The notes below the pieces were generated by a model. The model did no database searches. It saw nothing but the letters and a program-made list of their open reading frames with translations, and was not told the DNA's origin. Shown piece after piece: positions 12,392 through 20,876 of a stretch of DNA of 22,196 bases (position 1 is the stretch's first letter; the number at the start of each line of letters is the position of its first letter). The position numbers were made by a program, and so were the translations under genes. Source of the stretch: Haplomitrium mnioides (lineage: Eukaryota > Marchantiophyta > Haplomitriopsida > Calobryales); assembly GCA_049999725.1 (NCBI GenBank), contig JBNGIS010020540.1:1-22196 (forward strand), given 5' to 3'.

Positions 12392-15350
12392 TTATGAAGA
12401 GAGTATATAAAAAATATATAACATGAGTTTAAGTGGAATGGAATTATCCGAGGAACGTTTATGTAGAGAGCATATATAATATATAGAACATGAGTTGGAG
12501 TGAAATGGAAACATCCGAGCAACACTTATGTAGAGAGTATATATAATATAGAGAACATGAGTTGGAATGCAATGCAAACATACGGGGAACACTTATGTAG
12601 AGAGCATATATAATATAAAGAACATGAGTTGGATTGCAATGGAAACATCCAACAAACACTTATGTAGAGAGCATATATAATATAGAGAACATGAGTTGGA
12701 GTGGAATGGAAACATTCGAGGAACACTTATGTAGAGAGCATATATATTATAGAGCACATAAGTTAGATTGGAATGAAAACATCCGAGGAACACTTTTGTA
12801 GAGAGCATACATGATATAGAGATTATGAGTTGGAGTGGAATGGAAACATCCGAGGAACACTTATATAGAGAGCAAATATAATATAGAGAACATAAGTTGG
12901 AGTGAAATGAATACATCCGAGCAACATTTATGTAAAGAGTATATATAATATAGAGAACATGAGTTAGATTGGAATGTAAACATACGAGGAACACTTATGT
13001 AGAGAGCATATATAATATAGAGAATATGAGTTGGAATGGAATGGAAACATCCAACAAACACTTATATAGAGAGCATATATAATATAGAGAACATGAGTTG
13101 GAGTGGAATGGAAACATTCGAGGAACACTTATGTAGAGAGCATATACAATATAGAGCACATAAGTTAGAGTGCAATGGAAACATCCGAGGAACACTTATG
13201 TTGAGAGCATATATAATATAGAGAACATGAGTCGGAGTGGAATGGAAACATCCGAGGAACACTTATGGAGAGAGCATAAAAAATATATAGAGCATGAGCT
13301 GGAGTGGAATGGAAATATCTAAGGAACACTTATGTAAAGAGCATATATAATATAGAGAACATGAGTTGGAGTGGAATGGAAACATTTGAGGAACACTTAT
13401 GTAGAGAGCAAATATAATATAGAGAACACGAGTTGGAGTGGAATGGAAACATCCGAGCAACATTTATGTCAAGAGCATATATAATATAGAAAGCATGAGT
13501 TTGAGGGAAATGGAAACATCGGAGGAACACTTATATAGAGAGCATATATAATATATAGAACATGAGTGGGAGTGGAATGGTAACATCCGAGGAACACATA
13601 TGTAAAGAGCATACATAAAATATATAACATGAGTTGAAGTGGAATGGAAACATCAGATGAACCTTTATGTAGAGAGTATATATAATATAGAGAACATGAG
13701 TTGGATTGGATGGAAACATCCGAGGAACACTTATGTATAGAGCATATAAAATATAGAGAACATGAGTTGGAATCAAATGGAAACATCCAAAGAACACTTA
13801 TGTAGAGAGCATATATAATATGGAGAACATTAGTTGGAGTGGAATGGAAACACTCAACAAACACTTATGCAGAGAGCATACATAGTATACAGAACATGAG
13901 TTGGACTGGAATTGAAACATCCGAGGAACACTTATGTAGAGAGCATATATAGTATAGAGAACATGAGTTGGATTAGAATGGAAACATCCGAGGAACACTT
14001 ATGTAGAGAGCATATATAGTGTAGAGAACATGAGTTGGAGTGGAATGGAAACATCCGAGGAACATTGATGTAGAGAGCATATATAATATAGAGAACATGG
14101 GTTGGACTGGAATAGAAACTTCCGCGGAACACTTATTTAGAGAGCATATATAATATAGAGAACATGAGTTGGACTGGAATGGAAACATTCGAGGAACACT
14201 TATGTAGAGAGCATATATAATATAGAGAACATGAGTTGGATTGGAATGGAAACATTCGAGGAACATTTATGTAAAGAGCATATATAATATAGACAACATG
14301 AGTTGGAGGGGAATGCAAACATCCGAGGAACACTTACGTAGAGAGCATATATAATATAGAGAACATGAGTTGGAGTGGAATGGAAACATCTGACGAATAG
14401 TTATGAAGAGAGCATATATACAATATATAACATGAGTTGAAGTGGAATGGAAACATCCGAGAAACCTTTATGTAGAGAGCATATATAATATACAGAACAT
14501 GAGTTGGAGTGGAATGGAAACATCCGAGGAACACTTATGGAGAGAGCACATATAATATATAGAACATGAGTTGGAGTGGAATGGAAACATCCGAAGAACA
14601 CTTATGTAGAGAGCATATATAATAAAGAAAACATGAGTTGTAGTGGAATGGAAATATCTGAGGAACACTTATGTAGAGAGCAAATATAATATAGAGAAGA
14701 TGAGTTGGAGTGGAATGGAAACATCTGAGCAACATTTATGTAGAGAGCATATACAGTATAGAAAATATGAGTTGGAGGGGAATGGAAACATCCCAGGAAC
14801 ACATATGTAGAGAGCATATATAATATATAGAACATGAGTTGGAGTGGAATGGAAACATCCAAGGAACACTTATGAAGAGAGCATATATAAAATATATAAC
14901 ATGAGTTGATGTGGAATGGAAACATCCGAGGAACCTTTATCTAGAGAGTATATATAATATATAGAAGATGAGTTTGAGTGGAATGGAAACATCCGAAGAA
15001 CACTTATGTATAGAGCATATATAATATATAGAACATGAGTTGGAATGGAATGGAAACATCCGAGGAACACTTATGAAGGGAGCATATATAATATATAGAA
15101 CATGAGTTGGAGTGGAATGCAAACATTCGAGGAACACATATGTAGAGAGCACATATAATATAGAGAACATGAGTTGGAGTAGAATGGAAACCTCCGAGGA
15201 ACACTTATTTAGAGAGCAGATATAATATATAGAACATGAGTTGGAGTGGACTGGAAACATCCGAGGAACAAATATGTAGAGAGTAGATAGAATATATAGA
15301 GCATGAGTTGGAGTGGAATGGAAACATCCGAGGAACACTTATGAAGAGAG

Positions 15351-15503
15351 TGTTATAGGACAACAGTGACACCCCTATATATAGGATGTATAGAGGAACG
15401 TTTATCCCCACTCACTTTGGGATTGATTAATACATCGAGGAAGCATTGTGCGGCGCAGCAGTTGTCTGTACGACTCTCTCTATGTGACATGTATACCACA
15501 ACA
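15351..15503 (+). repeat. Putative 5' LTR, copy 1 (about 153 bp)
   Basis: The left edge is TGTTATAGG directly after the last satellite base. The right edge is ACCACAACA directly before the primer-binding site CGTTATCAGCA. The ends form the inverted pair TGTT...AACA expected of LTR termini. The length is very short for an LTR. A TATA-like palindrome lies at 15374-15385. The five bases before it (GAGAG, 15346-15350) are the candidate target-site duplication, but the matching 3' flank is not in the window. Confidence 0.72.
15374..15385 (+). promoter_or_regulatory. Candidate TATA box of LTR copy 1
   Basis: CCTATATATAGG is a perfect 12-bp palindrome with an eight-base TATATATA core, located 23 bp into the LTR, which would make U3 extremely short. 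In LTR copy 2 the aligned sequence is CCTATTCATAGG (15793-15804), which breaks the core. The promoter role is inferred from position and composition only. Confidence 0.45.
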
Positions 15504-15660
15504 CGTTATCAGCAGAAAGGACTCTTCAGTACATACAGAGCAAATAGGCGCACCTTCTAGCGGAAGACAGCAAATTTTTTTTACGAGCAAGGCCGAATCC
15601 TTCCACTGGAGCATTTCCCCGCGACGTTTTCTTTCCTCCATTTTTCTCTCTTTACCTCAT
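15484..15660 (+). repeat. LTR end plus leader, first of two copies
   Basis: The run from GTGACATGTATACC to the gap matches 15875-16052 at about 90% or better by eye (about 14 differences, one an indel). It covers the last 20 bp of the LTR, the primer-binding site and the first ~157 bp of the leader. Upstream of this stretch the two copies are largely different. Confidence 0.93.
15504..15515 (+). other. Primer-binding site, copy 1 (degraded)
   Basis: CGTTATCAGCAG follows the LTR end directly. It differs from the second copy (15895-15906) at its last base, and the next bases also differ, so the match to the presumed tRNA is one base shorter. Confidence 0.6.
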
Positions 15661-15760
15661 NNNNNNNNNNNNNNNNNNNNNNNNNNNNNNNNNNNNNNNN
15701 NNNNNNNNNNNNNNNNNNNNNNNNNNNNNNNNNNNNNNNNNNNNNNNNNNNNNNNNNNNN
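15661..15760. other. 100-N scaffold gap
   Basis: Exactly 100 Ns, a common placeholder for a gap of unknown size. The order and distance of the satellite-side contig and the gag-pol contig therefore rest on scaffolding, not on sequence. Confidence 0.98.
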
Positions 15761-15771
15761 AAGACCATTCC

Positions 15772-15894
15772 TGTGTAATAATTGCATACACACCTATTCA
15801 TAGGAGGGGAGATTGAAGATCTAAAACTAGATTTGCATCAAGCACGGTGTTGGATGTACCCCAAAATCATTTGAGTGACATGTATACCACAACA
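15772..15894 (+). repeat. Putative 5' LTR, copy 2 (about 123 bp)
   Basis: The right edge (ACCACAACA before CGTTATCAGCAC) is identical to copy 1. The proposed left edge is TGTGTAATAA at 15772, placed by aligning ACACACCTATTCATAGGA (15788-15805) with the TATA region of copy 1 (15 of 18 bases match). The middle does not align well with copy 1 and is about 30 bp shorter. The 11 bases before it (15761-15771) are not satellite. The left edge is uncertain because the scaffold gap is so close. Confidence 0.45.
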
Positions 15895-15906
15895 CGTTAT
15901 CAGCAC
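15895..15906 (+). other. Primer-binding site, copy 2 (tRNA-Ile anticodon-arm type)
   Basis: CGTTATCAGCAC directly follows the LTR terminus. Its complement, GTGCTGATAACG, fits the anticodon arm of eukaryotic tRNA-Ile(AAU), recalled as GTGCTAATAACG, if the wobble A is inosine, which is copied as G. Drosophila copia is known to prime from an internally cut tRNA half, so a half-tRNA primer is a reasonable inference. The usual plant 3'-end site TGGTATCAGAGC is absent. Confidence 0.6.
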
Positions 15907-16090
15907 GAAGGACTCTTCAGTACACACAGAGCGAACACGCGCACCCTCTAGCGCAAGACAGCAAAATTTTTTTTACAAGCACGGCCGAATTTTTCCACCG
16001 GAGCATTTCCCCGCGACGTTTTCTTTCCTCCATTTTTCTCTCTTTACCTCATTGTTCTTTTTTTCTTTCTCCTTTTTTTTAGCTTTGTTC

Positions 16091-16108
16091 AAAAAAAAAA
16101 AAAAAAAA
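16091..16108 (+). repeat. A18 tract
   Basis: Eighteen As are followed by three CAAAA-type units and preceded by T-rich sequence. It is a low-complexity tract in the leader and prone to length error. Confidence 0.9.
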
Positions 16109-16120
16109 CAAAACAAAACA

Positions 16121-16143
16121 AAGAGGAGCTTAGGGCTCCTCTT
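16121..16143 (+). other. Leader hairpin, 9-bp perfect stem
   Basis: AAGAGGAGC and GCTCCTCTT pair perfectly around the loop TTAGG. The A-rich tract lies upstream and CCC plus a T8 run downstream, so the stem might be extended by A-T pairing with bulges. A role in RNA dimerisation or packaging is possible but purely inferred. It resembles a bacterial terminator only by chance of composition. Confidence 0.6.
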
Positions 16144-16189
16144 CCCTTTTTTTTCTTCCCGTTGCTGCGACCCCTCCTTCACGCGCGTC

Positions 16190-16740
16190 TCTCCTTTGTG
16201 GCATCGATCAGCGCTCACATTTTTTTTCCTCCTCCTTTCTGGCATCGATCAGTGCTCGCGTTTCTTCCTCTACTTTGTGGCATTGATCGTTGCTCGTGGT
16301 TTTGGTTTCTCCTTTCTGGCATCGATTGTTGCTCGCATCTTCTTGACTTCTCCTTTGCGGCATTGATCAACGCTCGCATTTTCTTGGCTTCTCCTTTGTG
16401 GCATCGACCCAGCTCTCGTAGGTTTTCCCTCTCCGTTGTGGCATCAATCATTGCTCACAGGTCTTTTCTCTCCTTTCTGGCATCAAGCTTGCTCGCAGAT
16501 GTTCCTTTCTCATTTCTGGCATCAAGCTTGCTCGCAGATGTTCCTTTCTCGTTTCTGGCATCAATCTTACTCGCAGGTGTTCCTTTCTCCTTTTTCTGGC
16601 ACCGACTCCTTTGTGGTATAGACCTTCCTCACAGCTATTACTCTTCATTTGTGGCACCTATCTTGCTCGCTGATGTTAGTTCTCCTTTCTTGTGACTTTG
16701 ACATTGTATTGGCACCTGTATTGGCACCTATCTTGCTTGC
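16190..16740 (+). repeat. About 40-bp minisatellite in the leader, about 13 units
   Basis: The unit consists of CTCCTTT(C/G)TGGCATC, a short variable part such as GATCAGTGCTCGC, and a T/C-rich tail. TGGCAT or a close form starts at 16199, 16240, 16278, 16317, 16358, 16399, 16439, 16478, 16517, 16556, 16597, 16652, 16710 and 16722. Most steps are 38-41 bp; three consecutive ones are exactly 39 bp, and these produce a spurious repeated FWHQACSQMFLS reading. An extra half unit lies at 16614. Confidence 0.9.
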
Positions 16741-16940
16741 ACGGATCTCTGGCCCTCTCTTTTGTGGCCGGGACATTGCTTATAGACCAATGTGCTGGTC
16801 CTATCACTCCTTAGTTCCCTTTGGATTCTATTAATCACTTACACTTGTTGGCTTCCATTCCTGTGGACTGCCTAGTCGATTTGAGGCCTCTGCTTCTGCC
16901 TTTCTATTTGATATCCAGCCCTACGAATCTTCACCCTGAC

Positions 16941-17052
16941 CATTTTCGACGGATCTGAGGTATCTCTTGTTCGATTCTGACCGTCTTCGACTGATCTAAG
17001 GCATCTCTCCTTTCGGTCCTAACTCCTACGACTGATCAGTGGCACCTCATTT
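16941..17052 (+). repeat. Diverged second block of ~41-bp leader repeats
   Basis: Three units begin at 16945 (TTCGACGGATCTGAGGTATC), 16986 (TTCGACTGATCTAAGGCATC) and 17027 (TACGACTGATCAGTGGCACC), each 41 bp apart. The period matches the block at 16190-16740, and the sequence between (about 16860-16900) holds at least one further degraded unit, so both blocks may be parts of one older array. Confidence 0.75.
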
Positions 17053-18015
17053 TATTTCTTCAGTTCTTACTCTTCTGACTTCTTCGAATTTGGCTCTTCT
17101 CGAAGGACAAGCTCACAGTGGCGGCGCGTAATTATCGACATTGCTCTTCAACAAATCACTTCATCACTCTTGAGGTCTGACCCTATCCATCAGTTCTTCA
17201 CCCTGATTCTCAAATTTTTCGGATGATACTCACCCGGCCCGACCACATCAGGCACCCACAACTCTGGTAATCTTGTCTTTTACATCTTATCGGCATTGAA
17301 TGTACATTTCCTTTTTTCTGTTTGAGTCTCTCTCATAACTCTGGTCAATTTGCTCTCAAATTTCTCTTTACAATTATAATTTTTTTTGCTATCCGACTCC
17401 TTGGGCACTCCACACCCGCGTCATCCGATCTTTCAGACGAACCTCACCCTCACTTTTCCGAAAACCATCTCTTTTCAGAAACCCGACTTACAGCTCACTC
17501 TTACAGACAGATTTGACATTCAACCTTCCTAAGACCCGTCTGTCATTTCAATACATCAGAATCCGATATTTTGGATTTCAGTTCACCGTCCACTATTCAA
17601 GTTTGAAGAAAGACACAATTTTCGGATCTTTGCACCACTTCCTGCAGGGGACTACATGAACTAGTTGGTGACAGGTACAGTAGACAGGAGGACGTCGACA
17701 AGATCAGGACGCGACACGAGCACGACACACACATAGTAGGGCAGTTCTACACTAATACCTCATCATTCAATACCATTTCATATTCCCTGTTTTTCTTTCA
17801 TATTGTTTCTGGTTTATTTCAGTTCTGTCATTTCCGATTTTCTGTTTAAATCAGATCACATAAACAGGTACAGGGATATTGACAGTTACCCGTTTTTTGG
17901 GCAACTCGCAGTCTTAACCCAACTGCGCCAATTTCTTTTCTCCTTCCCTCCGCTCCTGTGCATACCCTATACCCCACGCTTTCAACCTTCTGTCTTACAC
18001 AGATCACTTCCTACC

Positions 18016-19050
18016 ATGAATCCAGTAGGTTCCCTCAAGTTTCAGGCTCTGAAACTTGACGGCTCAAACTACCTGTCATGGTCATTGGATATCACTACCT
18101 ATTTAACGTCAAAGGGAATACGCGACATCCTCATAAATGACGAAGGCACAAGCCCAAGAGACGCTGCCAGAGCACTTATCCTCATTCGACATCACCTTGT
18201 GGAACCTATCAGGTTACAGTACCTGAACTACAGCAATCCCCGATTATTATGGGATGAACTCAAATTACGATTCGATCACCTGACTTCTATCTCCCTACCC
18301 GCAGCATGACACAATTGGATCAACCTACGCGTCCAAGACCACACCTCCATCGTGAACTACAACAGTGAACTATTCCGAATAGTTTCACAATTAGCGATTT
18401 GCGGGCATCCTGTCTCTGACGAAGAACAGATAGAGAAAACTCTATCCACATTCCCAGTAAGCAACCTCATACTGGCATCCCAATATCGAAACATGCGTTT
18501 CACCCGATATTCGGAACTGATCGCATATGTGCTCTTAGCAGAAAAACACCAATTACTCCTAGTGGAAAACGCAAAGAAGCGACCACCTGGATCTGCGGCA
18601 CCACCAGCCAATCTTGAGTCACACTTCACAAAATTCTACCCTCACTCGAGGAACCGAAATACTGAACCTCGAAGAGGAAGAGGAAGAAGCAGGGGAAACC
18701 CACACTTCAGGGGGAGCTCCCAACCCCATACCCCAAACCGAACTCCACCCATTGGCAACAGGGATCGGCACTCCCGACGTCACACCTCAACAACACCTGA
18801 ACGCCGACAGCACTCCTGGACACTAAGAGGCGGACGACAACAAACACGAGGACACAGGAACTTCTCACAACCGAGAAGCCCTCGCATTTCCTGTCAAAGA
18901 TGCAGTACCCGCGGACATACTCAAACAGTATGCCGGATACCCGCACACTTGGTAGCTCTCTTCCAGAATAGCCTCACATACACACAACCTGAGGTACATG
19001 GTAATCTTTCAGAACTTGCAGATGTCGATGAATATCCCGACTTCAACCTA
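18016..19050 (+). pseudogene. gag: copia Gag (capsid/nucleocapsid) region, interrupted
   Basis: Gag packages the element RNA in cytoplasmic particles. The start chosen is the ATG at 18016 in the context CTACCATGA, because homology (LKLDGSNYLSW) begins about ten residues later; the open frame extends upstream to 17803 without Gag-like content. After about 97 residues the frame meets TGA at 18307-18309, then continues in the same frame with Gag-like sequence (HNWINLRVQDH, YNSELFRIVSQL, EKTLSTF, FTRYSELIAYVLLAEKHQ). The stop sits where this family normally has Arg, so a CpG-to-TpG change of CGA is likely. An Arg-rich stretch precedes a zinc knuckle at 18892-18933, CQRCSTRGHTQTVC (C-X2-C-X4-H-X4-C), followed by CRIPAHLV. 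Gag and protease are parts of one polyprotein, so the end is approximate. Confidence 0.9.
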
Positions 19051-19340
19051 CAGCCAGAGAGCCATACCCTACAACATTTGGCTCCAACTCACACAGACCC
19101 ATTCAACAACACTTGCATTGTTGACAGTGGATCCTCACACACCATCCTACAGGACCGAAGACATTCACTTCGGTAACCCCGTCATCAAGGACTATGACCA
19201 CCATCTCCGGCCATAACCAAATCGAAGAAGGATATGGACCTGCTACAATCCGTTTTCCGAACGGAACCACACTGAGCATAGCATCTGCTATCTATGCTCC
19301 CACAGCAACCAGAAATCTCATTAGCTTCCGAGATATCCGA
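19051..19340 (+). pseudogene. copia aspartic protease region, frameshifted
   Basis: This protease would cut the Gag-Pol polyprotein within the particle. The catalytic motif DSGSS is at 19123-19137 in the sequence CIVDSGSSHTILQD, which fits the D-(S/T)-G-(A/S) signature. The Gag frame (frame 1) then ends at TAA 19174-19176. Homology continues in frame 3 from about 19164 (FTSVTPSS, then TTISGHNQIEEGYG, IRFPNGTTLSIASAIYAP and RNLISFRDIRQNGYHI), so a single base appears to have been lost in a short T run near 19164. The active-site motif itself is intact. Pol is read in frame 3 from here to the window end. Confidence 0.88.
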
Positions 19341-20873
19341 CAAAATGGATACCATATTCAGACTGGGAACACCGGCCAAGGGGAAATCCTCCACATTCTA
19401 CTGCACACAGATAACGGTATGCAGATACAAGAAACCTTTCCTCTCTCTCCACCAGGCCTTTACACAACTGAAATCCAATCAAACCATGCATCCACCGCGA
19501 GATTATTTGATTCCCAGCTATGGCTTAACAGACTGGGACATCCCGGCAAGGACATGTTTTACGGACTCAAACATGACAATGTCGGCATTCCTGACAATGT
19601 CCAACCCATATCTCTGCACTCTCCTTGCATGGCATGTGCACAAGGCAAACTACGGATTGCCCCTTCAAAACGAAGAAGGACTACCACCATACCACGTTTT
19701 TTGGAACAAATCCATGCAGACGTTTGTGGTCCCATCCACCCTCCATCTGGACCATTTAGATACTTCCTAGTGACCACTAATGCATCATCCAAATGGTCCC
19801 AAGTGTCCTTACTGACGACCAAAAACATGGTCTTCCCTAAGCTTTTGGCATAGATACTGAAACTGTCATCACAATTCCCGGACTACCCAATCAGAAATCT
19901 AAGAGTAGACAACGCAGGAGAATTCACATCCTCAACATTTGATGACTTCTGCTCATCTATAGGTATTAACATACAATATTCAGTTCCCCATGTCCATTTT
20001 CAGAACGGCATAGCTGAATCCGCGATCAAACGCGTACAGCTGATCGCCAGACCTTTATTACTAAACACTAGTCTCCCCACATCCGCATGGGGACACGCGG
20101 TGATACACGCCGCAGCCCTAATCAAACTCAGACCTTCTGCCTTCAACGAGAACTCTCCTCACCACCTAGCAACTGGAATACCAGCGAACATCTCACACCT
20201 TCGAACATTCGGATGTCTTGTCCTGGTACCCATTCTAGGCCCACACCAAACAAAAATGGGACCACAACAACAAAAAGGGATATACATTGGTTATGAATCC
20301 CCATCAATCATCCGCTACCTGGAACCCACAACATCTGACGTCTTCAAATCTCAGTTTGCAGACTGTCAATTTTTCGAGGATGTTTTCCCAAACCTAATAC
20401 TAGACAACACCTCTGAAACAACAACAAAAGATAATCTCATATGGTACAACAAATCACTACTCCATCCTGATTCAAGAACAAGACAATCAGACTATGAAGT
20501 TCAACGACTCCTTAACCTACAACAAACCCTAATCAAAATGCCAGACGTATTTAATGACATAGCTAGCCTCACTAAATCACATATTGAGGCAGCAAACGCT
20601 CTTGCCCGACTACAAAGAGACTCAACTGCAGCAACAGAGATTGCACTTAAAGCCAAAAGAGGCAGACCACTAGGCTCCAAAAACAAGCCGAAAACGACTA
20701 CACATTTAATGAGCGACCCTATAATACAACAACATTCAAACTTCATACAAGAAACAATTCTTTCACCACCAATACCAGAAAATGATGAAATCGCGATTGA
20801 CTACACATTTACTAGTCATATCTGGAAACGTGACCAAACCAATATGGACGACATGTTCGCCTATTCAGTATCC
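19341..20873 (+). pseudogene. copia GAG-pre-integrase and integrase region, interrupted
   Basis: Integrase inserts the cDNA into chromosomal DNA. The GAG-pre-integrase part reads LWLNRLGHPG and CMACAQGKL (CMAC at 19626-19637). The first His of the HHCC zinc site is replaced by Leu (codon 19524-19526). The core follows: ADVCGPIHPPSGPFRYF with Asp codon 19719-19721, VDNAGEF with Asp 19908-19910, and NGIAES with Glu 20016-20018. The second Asp and Glu are separated by 35 residues (DD35E). The conserved block RTFGCLVLVPILGP through KGIYIGYESP follows at about 20200-20310. TAG at 19851-19853 interrupts the core where the family usually has Gln. A linker follows, rich in charged residues, with RGRPLGSKNK at about 20658-20687, ending at TAG 20874-20876. 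The frame is otherwise open from 19854 to 20873. Confidence 0.93.
20655..20693 (+). other. AT-hook-like motif in the integrase-RT linker
   Basis: The translated linker contains KRGRPLGSKNKPK, with the GRP core and flanking basic residues of an AT-hook. I recall similar GRPxGSK motifs in related plant copia polyproteins. Minor-groove binding or nuclear targeting is inference. Confidence 0.6.
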
Positions 20874-20876
20874 TAG

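Larger units (their letters stand above)
1..15350 (+). repeat. 67-bp tandem satellite array, about 229 monomers
   Basis: Head-to-tail copies of one monomer fill this whole stretch. Recurring blocks, in order, are TTGGAGTGGAATGGAAAC, ATCCGA(T/G)GAACAC, TTATGTAGAGAGCATATA and TAATATA(T/G)AGAACATGAG. The CTTATG anchor falls at 22, 89 and so on to 15338, giving a 67-bp mean period. All copies I read lie in the same orientation. Length variants are few; one monomer near 7940 carries an 11-bp local duplication. The monomer is AT-rich and purine-rich on this strand. Because 67 is 1 modulo 3 and the minus strand has about one TAA per monomer, every minus-strand frame stays open for exactly 201 nt, which yields many spurious 66-residue Cys/Tyr/Ser-rich reading frames. 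I see no gene in this stretch. A centromeric, pericentromeric or subtelomeric location cannot be told from sequence alone. Confidence 0.98.
7714..15350 (+). repeat. Right satellite domain, GAGGAACAC-rich subfamily
   Basis: Most monomers here read CCGAGGAACAC and TATAGAGAACATGAG. A diagnostic variant, CATCCAACAAACAC, occurs near 7884, 8363, 8765, 9234, 9636 (CAACAGAC), 10372, 10573 (TAACAAAC), 11377, 12650, 13052 and 13855, and I did not see it left of the gap. Intervals after the first are close to 6, 7, 6, 11, 3, 12, 19, 6 and 12 monomers, suggesting amplification in blocks of about six or seven. Several of the following monomers share a second variant with GCAAACATTC. Confidence 0.8.
15895..18015 (+). 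other. Retrotransposon 5' leader, about 2.1 kb
   Basis: This is non-coding sequence between the primer-binding site and the Gag start, strongly C+T rich on this strand from about 16010 to 17060. It contains an A18 tract, a hairpin, and a ~40-bp minisatellite. Reading frames here (such as 15875-16366 and 16162-16695) are low-complexity Phe/Ser/Leu runs created by the repeats and are not credible genes. From about 17060 to 18015 I see only mixed sequence without clear repeats. The frame that contains Gag is open from 17803, but nothing upstream of the ATG at 18016 looks like Gag. Confidence 0.8.

Noticed and set aside
1-15350. CRISPR array
   Set aside because: The monomers are contiguous and mutually similar over their whole length; there are no unique spacers and no cas genes.
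1-15350. Relationship to human GGAAT-type satellites, because of GGAGTGGAATGGAA
   Set aside because: Only about 14 bp of each 67-bp monomer look alike, there is no 5-bp periodicity, and the flanking element is of plant copia type.
1-15350. A promoter in every monomer (TATATAATATA upstream of an ATG)
   Set aside because: AT-rich satellite sequence gives TATA matches by composition; no other promoter signal or real reading frame follows.
90-15411. Dozens of minus-strand reading frames of 60-133 residues rich in Cys, Tyr, His and Ser
   Set aside because: They are translations of the 67-bp satellite. Three monomers make 201 nt, and about one TAA per monomer gives regular 66-residue frames, most starting at GTG. 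No codon-level constraint is visible.
16121-16152. Bacterial-type intrinsic terminator (hairpin then T run)
   Set aside because: The context is a eukaryotic retrotransposon leader and no gene ends upstream.
15875-16695. Plus-strand leader frames of 163 and 177 residues, and minus-strand shadows
   Set aside because: They are Phe/Ser/Leu or Lys/Arg/Glu low-complexity runs produced by pyrimidine-rich minisatellite units, with no recognisable domain.
17660-17880. Two CAGGTACAG sequences as splice donors for a subgenomic RNA
   Set aside because: No matching acceptor or coding exon upstream could be identified.
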